Shown here piece after piece: positions 42,323 to 54,892 of a DNA stretch of 64,000 nt. A program made the translations under genes and the position numbers. Each line of letters opens with the position of its first letter. Within the stretch, counting starts at the first letter, position 1. Source of the stretch: Alteromonas sp. BL110 (GTDB taxonomy: Bacteria > Pseudomonadota > Gammaproteobacteria > Enterobacterales > Alteromonadaceae); the NCBI RefSeq assembly GCF_003443615.1, contig NZ_CP031967.1:4154001-4218000 (forward strand), given 5' to 3'. The notes below the pieces were generated by a model. That model was given only the letters and a program-made list of their open reading frames with translations, had not been told where the DNA came from and made no database searches.

Positions 42323-44719
42323 TTACTCTCCATCTCCACCGTTCACAATAAGGGCGATATTGTATAAACGGTTTACCGCATGGTAGTTGATAGAGTTTTT
42401 AGGGTAACGCCCTTTACTGCTAATTTTACCTGCTTCTTGTTCCATCAAAATAGTAAGCGCATCGTCTACCGTCTCAACCGTGTAAATATGAAACAGCCCT
42501 TTTTTCACGGCATCGATAACGGTGGCGTCTAATACCAAATTTATTGCATTAGATTTAGGGATAATCACGCCCTGCGTACCGGTTAGGCCGCGGTGCTGAC
42601 ATAAGTCGAAAAAGCCTTCTATCTTTTCGTTCACACCGCCCACCGCTTGCACCTCACCATATTGGTTTATAGAACCTGTAATAGCCAAGGTTTGTAGGCA
42701 CGGGATTTCAGTAAGCGCTGATATAAGCGCAACGAGCTCTCCAAGGGATGCGCTGTCGCCGTCTATATGACCGTACGACTGTTCTAATGCGATGTTTGCA
42801 GATAGTGTTAACGGGAAATGCTGAGCGTATTTATTACCTAAATAGCCATTAAGTAGCATAACCCCTTTAGAGTGTATGGGCTGTCCAAGCTCTACTTCAC
42901 GCTCAATATCAACTACGCCACTTGCCCCAGCAAACACAGTAGATGTAATGCGTGCAGGTGTACCAAATGCGGTGTCACCAATATCCAATACGGTTAATCC
43001 GTTGACTTTTCCGACCGCTTTGCCTTCAGTGGCAATAAGCACGTGCCCTTCTTTAATATCGTTTAAAAGCGTTTGACTAACGCGGCCTGTGCGGCGTTTT
43101 TTGGCACTTAATGCTGTCTTTAAATGATCAAGTTCTAGCGTGTCGGCATTCGACTTCTTGCAGAAATAGTAGGCTTCATTAACTAGCTCGATAACTTCAG
43201 CAAAATGCGCGGAGAGCTTTTCTTTGTGTTCGGCCATTCTAAGCGAATATTCTACTAGTCTGCACATGGCATTAGCCGTTATACCTTCAAGCCCTAGTGT
43301 ATTTAGATGCGCGCGCACCTTGCCTACAAAGTCGAAAAGCGCCTGTCTGGTGACGGGGATTTCTAAGTCAAAGTCAACTAATACTCTGAAAAGTTCGTCA
43401 AACTCATCATCATAATCTTGCAGGGTGTAATACAGGTCGCGGGAGCCTAGCAAAACGATTTTTACATTTAAGTCGATAGGCTGAGGGTTTAGCGTGATGT
43501 TATTCACCATACCCACGTCTTGCTGAGGTAAGTCCATGCGCAAGCGCTGGGACTTAATGGCAAGCTTCAGGGTATCCCACACAAAAGGCTGCTCTATTAA
43601 CTGGTCAACATCCAATAAAAGGTAACCGCCATTTGCCCTGTGCAGCGCACCTGACTGTATCATTCTGTAATTAGTAAATACGCTACCATGAATGTTGGTG
43701 TATTCAATTTTACCGAATAGGTTTTGGTAGGTAGGGTTCGGCTCGTAAATAACAGGTGCCGCATCGTCTAATTTATTTGATACCAATACATTAGGAAGAA
43801 ACTGCTCTTCTAAAAATATCTTCTTATCGAAATCGTCACTCTTTTCCTCTTTTTGCTCTTCATTATGAATAACTAAGATAGCGTTAACCAAAGCGGTTTT
43901 AAGCTGTTTTAGATACTTCATAACACCAAGCTCAGAGGCGTATTTGTGCTCAAACACTTTGATAAGTGGCTTAATCACATGCTCTGCTGTCTTTTTATCA
44001 AGCTCGCGCAGCCGCTCTGAGTTTTCGCGTTTCCACGTAGGTAAACTCAACAGACTTTCACTCAGTCTGTTTTCTAAATCATCAATGAGCGTATAAAAGC
44101 CTTCTCGCTGCTCGTCTGTGAGCGATGCAAAATCGGTATCCCTTATTGGCTTGCCGTTAACGATAGGTGAAAACGTAATTGAGCCACCCTCTTCATAAAG
44201 CGCAACGTCATTAGCTTGTGCGTAACGCTCTACAGCATCGATAGCTGCATCGTACTTTTGTTCAAATTCTCTGGAAATAGATGCACGACGGCGCTGATAA
44301 CCAGGGTTATCAAATGCAATAGGCAGTGAATCCAAAACATCATCGATAAGCGCAGCCATATCTTTTTGAAATGCCTTACCACCACCTGGCGGGAATTTTA
44401 GCGCAACGGGTTGGCGTTCATCGTCGAAGTTGTTGATATAACACCAATCATCGGGTGCACAAAGCTGTGCGACCTGGCGTTCAATGTAGTCTTTTACTAA
44501 AGTGAAACGCCCTGTGGCGGGCTCACCCATTACGTAAAGGTTGTAACCTTTGGTGTTAATACCTAAACCAAATGTGAGCGCTTCCCGTGCACGCTCTTGC
44601 CCAATAAAAGTCGCGTTTAGCGCTTCATCGTCTTTTAAGGCACTGTTTACCGCTCGGCGATTTATGGTAGGTGATAGCGCGTCTACATTTAACGCATATA
44701 TATTAGTGTCTACAGACAT
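42323..44719 (-). CDS. Lon-like protease with divergent AAA module
   Basis: A 798-residue protein of the Lon-related (S16) group that differs from canonical Lon by a poorly conserved N-terminus. The nucleotide-binding loop is VMGEPATGRFTLVKDY rather than a standard Walker A, and the middle region contains NIHGSVFTNYRMIQSGALHRANGGYLLLDVDQLI, typical of this family. The C-terminal proteolytic domain holds the Ser in GHIDGDSASLGELVALISAL and the Lys in VGGVNEKIEGFF, the Ser-Lys dyad. Similar proteins (for example YcbZ/LonH type) are found across gammaproteobacteria. Its targets are unknown. Single-gene unit. Confidence 0.9.
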   Translation of the reverse strand: MSVDTNIYALNVDALSPTINRRAVNSALKDDEALNATFIGQERAREALTFGLGINTKGYNLYVMGEPATGRFTLVKDYIERQVAQLCAPDDWCYINNFDDERQPVALKFPPGGGKAFQKDMAALIDDVLDSLPIAFDNPGYQRRRASISREFEQKYDAAIDAVERYAQANDVALYEEGGSITFSPIVNGKPIRDTDFASLTDEQREGFYTLIDDLENRLSESLLSLPTWKRENSERLRELDKKTAEHVIKPLIKVFEHKYASELGVMKYLKQLKTALVNAILVIHNEEQKEEKSDDFDKKIFLEEQFLPNVLVSNKLDDAAPVIYEPNPTYQNLFGKIEYTNIHGSVFTNYRMIQSGALHRANGGYLLLDVDQLIEQPFVWDTLKLAIKSQRLRMDLPQQDVGMVNNITLNPQPIDLNVKIVLLGSRDLYYTLQDYDDEFDELFRVLVDFDLEIPVTRQALFDFVGKVRAHLNTLGLEGITANAMCRLVEYSLRMAEHKEKLSAHFAEVIELVNEAYYFCKKSNADTLELDHLKTALSAKKRRTGRVSQTLLNDIKEGHVLIATEGKAVGKVNGLTVLDIGDTAFGTPARITSTVFAGASGVVDIEREVELGQPIHSKGVMLLNGYLGNKYAQHFPLTLSANIALEQSYGHIDGDSASLGELVALISALTEIPCLQTLAITGSINQYGEVQAVGGVNEKIEGFFDLCQHRGLTGTQGVIIPKSNAINLVLDATVIDAVKKGLFHIYTVETVDDALTILMEQEAGKISSKGRYPKNSINYHAVNRLYNIALIVNGGDGE

Positions 44720-45003
44720 GCCTGTTCTATTTTCGTTTCTTTACTTAAGTGAAACCCTAATTAACAGCACTGTCAAACGGTTAACTCTAATAAGGCAGCT
44801 TTACGTTGTTAATTGCGCAACAAACAACCAGCTTGGCGCCTCAATGTATTGATTAACACATAACGAGCAGACACTAAGGCTTCTGTTCATATTGATACAT
44901 AAAGAAACAAGGTGTAGCTTTTTAATGGCAGTACGTGCGATACATAGTGAAATTTAGATTAGCAAGCAGCCAACACGAATAATAAAAACCAAAGGTTAGA
45001 ACA

Positions 45004-45639
45004 ATGACGACAACAACGAAAGCTGGCAAAGCCGTGCTCTTTTCGAGTCTACTGGGAGTTATATTTTCTCCATTTTGCCTCGCTAAGGTAAACTATGCGG
45101 ATAACTCGGGCTTTTCCATTACTAACGAAAGTGAAAGTGCGGCCCCTATCGAAGCAGTGTATTCTCACTTTATTCAACACGTGGATAAGTGGTGGCCGAA
45201 AGATCACACTTGGTGGAAGGGCACGCTTAGCATTGATGAACAAGCCGGTGGTTGTTTTTGCGAAATTACACAAACAGCGAGCGCGGCACACATGCAAATA
45301 AGCTATGTTGAGCCTAACAAAAAAGTGGTAATGACCGGCGGTTTAGGCCCCCTTCAAGAAATGGGCGTATCAGGTGCGCTTACATGGGAATTCAGTACCT
45401 TAGAAGAAAACACCTCATCGAATGACGATACAAAGCGCGAACATTCAACAAAAACAAAAGTTACCCTTAACTACCACGCCTCTGGCAACATTCACTTCAA
45501 CGGACAAAGAGCATCTAACGAGGACGCTGCCAATTTGGTTAAAGTTGTCGATAAAGTGCAGGCGCAGCAGTTAAATGCATTAACTGCCTTTAGCAATAAA
45601 CAATTTAACGAAGTGGAAAAAGACAATGCTAAACGATAA
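45004..45639 (+). CDS. Exported SRPBCC-like (START/Bet v1 fold) protein
   Basis: A 211-residue protein with a signal peptide: basic start, hydrophobic AVLFSSLLGVIFSPFCLA and cleavage after CLA (about residue 27). The mature region looks like an SRPBCC fold, with APIEAVYSHFIQHVDKWWP near residue 47, GGCFCEITQ, SYVEPNKKVVMTGGLGPL and SGALTWEFS; these match the ATPase-activator-like (AHSA1) or polyketide-cyclase relatives that bind hydrophobic ligands. Function unknown. AAGGTTAGAACA precedes the ATG. A tail rich in Asn and Lys follows. Confidence 0.72.
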   Translation: MTTTTKAGKAVLFSSLLGVIFSPFCLAKVNYADNSGFSITNESESAAPIEAVYSHFIQHVDKWWPKDHTWWKGTLSIDEQAGGCFCEITQTASAAHMQISYVEPNKKVVMTGGLGPLQEMGVSGALTWEFSTLEENTSSNDDTKREHSTKTKVTLNYHASGNIHFNGQRASNEDAANLVKVVDKVQAQQLNALTAFSNKQFNEVEKDNAKR

Positions 45640-48564
<2,925 letters not shown>

Positions 48565-48569
48565 GTCAG

Positions 48570-49103
48570 ATGGTGATGAAAAAGCACTTACAATTTGTAG
48601 TCGCTGTGTTGGCTACCGTTTGGGTTACAGGCTGTGGTTTTCATTTGCGAAGCAGCCCTAGCCTACCTGACGACATTAACACGGTTGCCATTGAAAGTGC
48701 TCGAGCACACGCGCCCCTCGCGCGTGCGCTCGATAAACGCCTTAACGTTTATGGTTTATCCAGTGTTAACGTGGATAAAGCAACCCGCTCCAATCAACAC
48801 GTAAACATATACTTGCTACCAGAGAAATTAGAGCGCCAGCTGCTGTCTGTTTACCCGTCTGGACAAGTTGCTGAGTACGAGCTTATTTACGTAGTTCGTT
48901 ATCGTGTTCAATTTCCCGGTAAAGAAGCGGTAATGGCCCAATTTGAAGTGGTACGTGACTATCAAGACGATCCGGACCAAGTGTTAGCAAAGTCTCGTGA
49001 ACTTGAACTAATGTTAAGCGAAATGCGCAACGAAGCAGCAGATATTATGATTAGACGCCTTTCTAGTCAGGCAGTTGCTGCGCCTAACGTATCGTCATTA
49101 TAA
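48570..49103 (+). CDS. lptE: LPS-assembly lipoprotein LptE
   Basis: A 177-residue lipoprotein (RlpB) that plugs the LptD barrel in the outer membrane and helps insert lipopolysaccharide. The signal peptide ends at WVTGC (Cys22); the mature chain begins GFHLRSSPSLP, the standard start. It begins 6 bases after leuS, so these are co-transcribed; the second Met (48576) could be the real start. Length is normal. Confidence 0.93.
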   Translation: MVMKKHLQFVVAVLATVWVTGCGFHLRSSPSLPDDINTVAIESARAHAPLARALDKRLNVYGLSSVNVDKATRSNQHVNIYLLPEKLERQLLSVYPSGQVAEYELIYVVRYRVQFPGKEAVMAQFEVVRDYQDDPDQVLAKSRELELMLSEMRNEAADIMIRRLSSQAVAAPNVSSL

Positions 49104-49127
49104 ATCAAATAGACATCAGAACTTTTC

Positions 49128-50156
49128 ATGCAAATTTACCCAAACCAATTTAGCCAAGATATTTCAAAGGCATTACGTCCATGCTATTTGGTGTTTGGAG
49201 ACGAGCCTCAGCAAAAATTTGATGTTATTGAGCAAATTCGCGCTAAAGCGAAGGCTAATGGTTTTGAAGAACGCACTGTGCTTGTTGCTGAAACAGGTTT
49301 TAACTGGAATCAGTTGATTGAAGCTACGCAAAGCATGTCGCTTTTTTCAAATCAGCAGTTTATTGAATTAGAGTTACCAACCGGAAAGCCTGGCACGGAA
49401 GGCAGCAAAATGCTGCAGGAAGTCGCAGCGTCTTTAAACCCCGATATTCTGTTGCTAGTACACGGCCCCAAAATAGGTAAAGACGTACAACGCGGCAAGT
49501 GGTTTAAAGTTCTTGATGAACTGGGCGTGTCGGTACTTTGCTATCCATTGGAAGGTAAGCAGCTAAACGCATGGTTGAACAAACAGCTCAGTGCCCATCA
49601 GCTTTCCGTGACCGCGTCAGGTGCCAAAATGATTGCCGATTTTTGTGAAGGCAACATGCTAGCCGCCAAGCAAGAAATTGACAAACTCGCTCTGCTCTAT
49701 CCGCAACAGTCTATATCAGATGAGCAAATTGAGCAGGCTATGGTGGACCAATCGCGTTTTAACGTGTTCCAACTGGTTGACGTGATGCTTAGCGGTGACA
49801 GCACTCGCTGTATCAAAATGCTTTATCGATTAGAAAGCGAAGGTCTAGAGCCAAACATTATTATCTGGGCGCTTGTACGTGAATGGGAGCAGTTATGGAA
49901 GCTAAAACTGGCTCAGCAAAGCGGCACGCCTATACAGTGGCAAAAGTTTGGTATATGGCGTAATAGGCAAGGCTTTTATCAAAGTGCATTGAATCGTTTG
50001 AGCCTTGCGCAGCTCGAAGACATACAAAATGCACTGACGAGAGCTGACCATGCATTTAAACAAAATGTAATCGCCCGTCCCTATGTTGAAATGTGTCACC
50101 TTTGCATGATGTTCATGGGGATAGATCTTCGCGAAATCCCAATGTTGCAAGCGTAA
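49128..50156 (+). CDS. holA: DNA polymerase III subunit delta
   Basis: A 342-residue clamp-loader subunit that opens the beta sliding clamp. Family features: the N-terminal CYLVFGDEPQQKFDVIEQIR, then SMSLFSNQQFIELELPTGKPG, then YPLEGKQLNAWLNKQL, and a C-terminal helical collar domain with RFNVFQLVDVMLSGDSTRCIKML. It does not carry a Walker motif, as expected for delta. It starts 24 bases after lptE, in the conserved order. Confidence 0.95.
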   Translation: MQIYPNQFSQDISKALRPCYLVFGDEPQQKFDVIEQIRAKAKANGFEERTVLVAETGFNWNQLIEATQSMSLFSNQQFIELELPTGKPGTEGSKMLQEVAASLNPDILLLVHGPKIGKDVQRGKWFKVLDELGVSVLCYPLEGKQLNAWLNKQLSAHQLSVTASGAKMIADFCEGNMLAAKQEIDKLALLYPQQSISDEQIEQAMVDQSRFNVFQLVDVMLSGDSTRCIKMLYRLESEGLEPNIIIWALVREWEQLWKLKLAQQSGTPIQWQKFGIWRNRQGFYQSALNRLSLAQLEDIQNALTRADHAFKQNVIARPYVEMCHLCMMFMGIDLREIPMLQA

Positions 50157-50203
50157 AATTACAAATAAAGTACGGATAAGGCACAGACAAGGTATATATA
50201 AAA

Positions 50204-50905
50204 GTGAGTCAATCACGTTCTTTCCAACTAAGCCCTCGTGTAAAAGCTATCCTTGGCGGTACTTTTAATCCGCCACATAAGGGGCATATTGGTGCTGCAC
50301 TGAAGGCCGCTGATGAAGTGGGTATTGACCACGTTTATTTAATGCCGTGTAAATTAGCACCCCATAAGTCGGTAGGCGTTTCAGAAACCCACCGGGTAAG
50401 AATGATTGAACTTTGTGCCCGAAGCAGTGACAGACTGATTCCAGAGTTAATTGAACTGACGCTTCCATCGCCCTCTTATACGTTAAAAACACTGCGGGCG
50501 CTTAAAGAAAAAAGCGATGATACAATCTGTTTTTTCATTGGCGCAGATTCACTGTATAATCTGGATAAATGGTACGAGTGGGAAGACCTGCTCGATTACT
50601 GTCACTTAGTGGTTATGCGCAGAGACGGCGAAGAGTTTTCGCCTCCCCCCGCAATACAAGCCTGGTTAGATTGTCATGTGACTAACGACAAAAATGTTAT
50701 TCACACAAAGCCTACAGGCCATGTAGTGTTAACCAACACGCCACTGTATAGTGTTTCATCTACTGAAATTCGTGACGTATTAGCGGGTGCCGCTACGTCT
50801 GACAAAGCGAATGCGCCAAGCGCTTCAAGGGCTATTTCTGCCGAATATTGGTTAGAAGAAAGCGTATTAGCCTACATAAACGAACATCAGTTATATAAAA
50901 GTTAA
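50204..50905 (+). CDS. nadD: Nicotinate-mononucleotide adenylyltransferase
   Basis: A 233-residue enzyme forming deamido-NAD from nicotinate mononucleotide and ATP. The nucleotidyltransferase signature AILGGTFNPPHKGHIGA is at residues about 14-30, FFIGADSLYNLDKWYEWEDL lies in the middle and the SSTEIRDVLAG (second ATP site) near the end. It starts at GTG. A variable insertion near residue 205 (ATSDKANAPSAS) lengthens it slightly. It precedes rsfS as usual. Confidence 0.95.
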   Translation: MSQSRSFQLSPRVKAILGGTFNPPHKGHIGAALKAADEVGIDHVYLMPCKLAPHKSVGVSETHRVRMIELCARSSDRLIPELIELTLPSPSYTLKTLRALKEKSDDTICFFIGADSLYNLDKWYEWEDLLDYCHLVVMRRDGEEFSPPPAIQAWLDCHVTNDKNVIHTKPTGHVVLTNTPLYSVSSTEIRDVLAGAATSDKANAPSASRAISAEYWLEESVLAYINEHQLYKS

Positions 50906-50922
50906 GTAAGTGAGGAAAGCTC

Positions 50923-51243
50923 TTGGAGAGTCAACAGCTCAAACAGTTTGTTAAAGACAAAATTGACGATATGAAAGGCCGTGATGTTATCGAACTAGAC
51001 GTTCGCGGCAAATCAACGATTACAGATACCATGATTATTTGTTCGGGTAACTCTAAACGCCACGTATCTTCTATTGCTGAAAACGTAATGGTTGAGGCAA
51101 AAAATGCCGGCCATGCGCCTGGCAGTGTGGAAGGTAAGGAAACAGGTGAATGGGTCCTTGTGGATTTTGGTGATGTTATCTTGCACGTAATGCAGGATGA
51201 AACCCGTGACTTCTATCAGTTAGAAAAACTGTGGGCGCAATAA
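50923..51243 (+). CDS. rsfS: Ribosomal silencing factor RsfS
   Basis: A 106-residue protein that binds uL14 and keeps ribosomal subunits apart in starvation. Family blocks: DVRGKSTITDTMIICSGNSKRHVSSIAENV, then GEWVLVDFGDVILHVMQDETRDFYQLEKLW. The start appears to be TTG after GAGGAAAGC (MESQQLKQFV); no ATG is available nearby. It starts 17 bases after nadD. A terminator at 51283 follows. Confidence 0.95.
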   Translation: MESQQLKQFVKDKIDDMKGRDVIELDVRGKSTITDTMIICSGNSKRHVSSIAENVMVEAKNAGHAPGSVEGKETGEWVLVDFGDVILHVMQDETRDFYQLEKLWAQ

Positions 51244-51282
51244 TTTAAGCGCCAGCTAGTACTACATAGCAACACGGTCGAT

Positions 51283-51313
51283 AAAGGCCATACCTCACTA
51301 GCGTATGGCCTTT
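51283..51313 (+). terminator. Terminator of rsfS
   Basis: AAAGGCCATAC and GTATGGCCTTT arms pair perfectly (11 bp) around a nine-base loop. The T tract is weak. Confidence 0.75.
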
Positions 51314-51357
51314 ATTGTATAAAAGAAAAATTAATTCCTGCGGTAAGGGTAAGTTAA

Positions 51358-51828
51358 GTGCGTATACAAATTGTCGCGGTCGGAACAAAGATGCCAGGCT
51401 GGGTAAACACTGGCGTAGAAGAATTTATTCGTCGATTCCCCAGCGATATGCCGGTGTCATTCACCGAAGTACCCGCCGGTAAACGAGGTAAGAATGCCGA
51501 TATAAAGCGCATTTTAGAGAAAGAAGGCGAGCAAATGCTGGCCGCTATTCCTAAAGGAAACCGTATTGTTACATTAGAGGTAACCGGAAAGCCTTGGGAC
51601 ACTCCTACGCTTGCTAAACAACTCGACAATTGGAAAATGGACGGGCGCGATGTAAGCCTTCTCATTGGCGGGCCTGAAGGGTTGGCGCCTGAGTGTATTG
51701 CTGCGTCAGAACAAAAATGGTCTTTATCGGCCCTCACGCTTCCCCATCCTCTAGTTCGAATTATTCTTACCGAAAGCCTATACCGCGCTTGGTCGGTCAC
51801 GCAAAATCACCCGTACCACCGTGAATAA
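51358..51828 (+). CDS. rlmH: 23S rRNA (pseudouridine1915-N3)-methyltransferase
   Basis: A 156-residue SPOUT-fold methyltransferase that modifies pseudouridine 1915 of 23S rRNA. Landmarks: [33 protein letters not shown], the knot [14 protein letters not shown] and the C-terminal [23 protein letters not shown] start. It lies just ahead of mrdA, the usual order. Confidence 0.97.
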   Translation: MRIQIVAVGTKMPGWVNTGVEEFIRRFPSDMPVSFTEVPAGKRGKNADIKRILEKEGEQMLAAIPKGNRIVTLEVTGKPWDTPTLAKQLDNWKMDGRDVSLLIGGPEGLAPECIAASEQKWSLSALTLPHPLVRIILTESLYRAWSVTQNHPYHRE

Positions 51829-51858
51829 GATATCGCTACGCTAATGCAAAGGAAGTCA

Positions 51859-53772
51859 ATGCCACGAAAACGACAAGCAATTCGCGACCATTCAGCTGAG
51901 GCGAACTTATTCGCTCGCCGCGCGACCATCGCTTTTATTATCGTTGTAGCCATGTTGGGCATTGTGCTAAACAATCTTTACTCTTTACAGGTCACCCAAT
52001 TCGAAGATTACCAAACCCGCTCTAATGGTAATCGAATAAAAGTTTTACCCATCGCGCCCAACCGTGGCCTTATTTACGACCGAAATGGCGTACTTTTAGC
52101 GGAAAACCGTCCGGTTTTTAGCCTAGAAGTCATTCCCGAACAAGTCGACGATATTGACCAGACCCTTGCTGAACTAACCGAATTAATGGATATTACTAGC
52201 GATGAATTAGAACGCTTTCAATCAACGCTTAAGGGAACCCGTCGATTTAAACCCGTAGCGCTTCGCACACAGTTAAGTGAAGAGGAAGTCGCGCTTTTTT
52301 CTGCCAGTAAACACAAATTTCCAGGCGTGCAAATTGAAGCCCGTCTAGCCAGGCATTATCCGTACAAAGAAACCCTTACTCACGCGCTTGGTTATGTGGC
52401 ACGAATTAATAAACGCGACTTACAAAAACTTGTTGAAGCAGGTCAAGAAGATAACTACGCAGCTACTCATGATATTGGCAAGTTAGGTATTGAGAAGTAC
52501 CACGAAGAATTACTGCACGGTAAAGTTGGTTATCAGCAGGTTGAAGTAAACAATCAGGGCCGTATCATTCGTGTGCTGAGCGTTGAACCGCCAACGCCAG
52601 GCAAAGATATAGTGCTTAACTTAGACCTAGAGCTCCAATTAGAGGCTCAGCGAATAATAGAAGGCATGCGCGGCGCAGTAGTCGTAACCGATGTTAAAAC
52701 CGGTGGCGTACTTGCCCTATATTCTAACCCTAGCTATGACCCGAATTTATTCGTGCACGGTATTAGCAGTAAAAATTATTCTGCGCTGTTGAATTCACCA
52801 GACCGGCCACTTATTAATCGTGCTACGCAAGGTCAATACCCGCCTGCTTCTACCATCAAGCCTCATTTAGGTTTTGTTGGTCTTGAGGAAGGCGTTATTA
52901 CAAAAGACTATACGGTTAACGATACAGGTCGCTATAAATTACCAAATGTGTCTCATGTGTGGCGTGACTGGCGCCGTTGGGGCCACGGAAAAGTAGATGT
53001 ATCGAAAGCCATTGAAGTGTCTTGCGATACTTACTATTACGAACTGGCCTATAAATTAGGTATCGATAAAATTAGTGAGTCTATGTATGAATTCGGCTTC
53101 GGAGATTTTACCGGCATTGACTTATATGAAGAGTCTGATGCAAACATGCCAAGTCGCGGGTGGAAGCGCGCTCGTTTTAATCAGCCATGGTACATTGGCG
53201 ACACCATCCCTGTTGGTATAGGCCAAAGTTACTGGACCACTACTCCTGTGCAATTAAATACATCAGTCAACACACTGATTAACGCAGGCGAACGCTATAT
53301 CCCTCAAATTATTCGCGGTTATATGAACTCAGATAGGTCTGTCGACCTTATTCCGCTTAAGTCGCTACGACCTATAGAGATTAAAAACCGTGAAAATTTA
53401 GATGTGGTATTAAACGCCATGCGCGATGTGGTAAGTGGCGATGAAGGCGGAGCACGCCATGCGTTCGCAGACACGCCCTATGATTCGGCGGGTAAAACAG
53501 GCACAGCGCAGCTTTTTACCGTTGGGCAAAATGAAGAATACGATGCCAGTAAAATAGACGAGCGCCTTCGCGACAACGCCATGTACGTAGGGTTTGCACC
53601 TTTTGATGACCCAGAAATATCGGTAACCGTGGTACTTGAAAACGTAGGCGGTGGTAGTAAGAACGCTGCCCCAGTTGCACGTCAAATTATGGATTTCTAT
53701 TTCAAAGATCGTGTCTTTGAAACTGTAAAAGCTGACCCAGCAAACAGTGACAATAAATTAGGGACAAACTAG
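51859..53772 (+). CDS. mrdA: Penicillin-binding protein 2
   Basis: A 637-residue peptidoglycan transpeptidase of the elongasome. One membrane helix (about residues 20-40) is followed by a pedestal domain (FEDYQTRSNGNRIKVLPIAPNRG) and a transpeptidase domain with the catalytic Ser in PASTIKPHLGF (SxxK), the SCD motif in VSCDTYYYEL and KTG in SAGKTGTAQLF. The ATG at 51859 follows AGGAAG at short distance; ATG 51844 is possible. mrdB begins at the next stop codon. Confidence 0.95.
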   Translation: MPRKRQAIRDHSAEANLFARRATIAFIIVVAMLGIVLNNLYSLQVTQFEDYQTRSNGNRIKVLPIAPNRGLIYDRNGVLLAENRPVFSLEVIPEQVDDIDQTLAELTELMDITSDELERFQSTLKGTRRFKPVALRTQLSEEEVALFSASKHKFPGVQIEARLARHYPYKETLTHALGYVARINKRDLQKLVEAGQEDNYAATHDIGKLGIEKYHEELLHGKVGYQQVEVNNQGRIIRVLSVEPPTPGKDIVLNLDLELQLEAQRIIEGMRGAVVVTDVKTGGVLALYSNPSYDPNLFVHGISSKNYSALLNSPDRPLINRATQGQYPPASTIKPHLGFVGLEEGVITKDYTVNDTGRYKLPNVSHVWRDWRRWGHGKVDVSKAIEVSCDTYYYELAYKLGIDKISESMYEFGFGDFTGIDLYEESDANMPSRGWKRARFNQPWYIGDTIPVGIGQSYWTTTPVQLNTSVNTLINAGERYIPQIIRGYMNSDRSVDLIPLKSLRPIEIKNRENLDVVLNAMRDVVSGDEGGARHAFADTPYDSAGKTGTAQLFTVGQNEEYDASKIDERLRDNAMYVGFAPFDDPEISVTVVLENVGGGSKNAAPVARQIMDFYFKDRVFETVKADPANSDNKLGTN

Positions 53773-54887
53773 TGAAACGAACCACCATAAACCCTAATAA
53801 AATAAGTTTTCTTCAGCGCATTCATATCGATGGCTGGCTACTCATTGGTCTGCTTGTGTTAAGTTGCGTTGGACTATTTACGCTCTACTCTGCGTCCGGC
53901 CAAGACATGGAACAAATGGAACGCCAGTTTATTCGACTGGGGTTCAGCTTTATCGTTATGTTCGGCTTAGCTCAAGCCCCTTTGGGCGTGTTTAGGTTTT
54001 TCTCAACCTATGCCTATGCTGCCGGCCTATTGATGCTTATAGCCGTATTGCTGTTTGGCGACATGGGTAAGGGCGCACAGCGCTGGCTCGATTTAGGCTT
54101 TATTCGATTTCAGCCATCTGAACTTATGAAACTTGCCGTACCTATGATGGTAGCGTGGTACATTAGTAAATTCACCATGCCACCGCGAACAACACATATC
54201 ATTGTTGGTTTTGGCCTAGTCGTTGTGCCCACTATCCTTATAGCTAAGCAACCAGATTTAGGTACATCATTATTAATTGCCAGTTCAGGTATCTTTGCCA
54301 TATTTTTAGCCGGTATGAGCTGGCGTCTTATTTCAATAGTTGGCGGGCTAATCGGTGCATTTGCGCCTGTGATGTGGTTTTTCTTAATGAAAGACTACCA
54401 GAAGCAACGGGTTCTTACCTTTTTGAACCCAGAAAGCGACCCGCTCGGCTCAGGCTATCATATTATCCAATCTAAAATTGCCATTGGCTCAGGCGGGGTT
54501 GACGGTAAAGGCTGGCTACAGGGTACCCAATCACAGCTAGAGTTTTTACCCGAGCGCCATACTGACTTTATCTTTTCTGTATTTAGCGAAGAATTTGGTC
54601 TTACCGGTGTCATGTGCTTAATGGCAATTTACATTTTTATCATTATGCGCGGACTGATCATTTCTAGTCGCGCACAGGACGCTTATGCGAAACTACTCGG
54701 CGGTAGTATCACGCTTACCTTTTTTGTTTATGTCTTTGTTAATATGGGTATGGTTTCCGGATTACTCCCTGTGGTAGGCGTCCCCTTACCCTTAGTAAGT
54801 TTTGGTGGAACATCTATGGTGACTTTGATGGCAGGTTTTGGCATTCTTATGGCCATTGCCACTCAAAAACGTTTAATGTCTAGATAA
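53772..54887 (+). CDS. mrdB: Rod-shape-determining protein RodA
   Basis: A 371-residue integral membrane glycosyltransferase of the SEDS family that polymerises lipid II with PBP2. About ten hydrophobic helices and the blocks KGAQRWLDLGFIRFQPSELMKLA, LIAKQPDLGTSLLI, HTDFIFSVFSEEFGLTG and VGVPLPLVSFGGTSMVTLM match SEDS. Its GTG or ATG start overlaps the mrdA stop by one base, so translation is coupled. Confidence 0.95.
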   Translation: MKRTTINPNKISFLQRIHIDGWLLIGLLVLSCVGLFTLYSASGQDMEQMERQFIRLGFSFIVMFGLAQAPLGVFRFFSTYAYAAGLLMLIAVLLFGDMGKGAQRWLDLGFIRFQPSELMKLAVPMMVAWYISKFTMPPRTTHIIVGFGLVVVPTILIAKQPDLGTSLLIASSGIFAIFLAGMSWRLISIVGGLIGAFAPVMWFFLMKDYQKQRVLTFLNPESDPLGSGYHIIQSKIAIGSGGVDGKGWLQGTQSQLEFLPERHTDFIFSVFSEEFGLTGVMCLMAIYIFIIMRGLIISSRAQDAYAKLLGGSITLTFFVYVFVNMGMVSGLLPVVGVPLPLVSFGGTSMVTLMAGFGILMAIATQKRLMSR

Positions 54888-54892
54888 CTTGT

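Noticed and set aside
44716..44735. A further copy of the array motif (ATGCCTGTTCTATTTTCG) near the Lon-like gene start
   Set aside because: Only the first nine bases match and it sits at the 5' end of a conserved gene in the core region; chance similarity is more likely.
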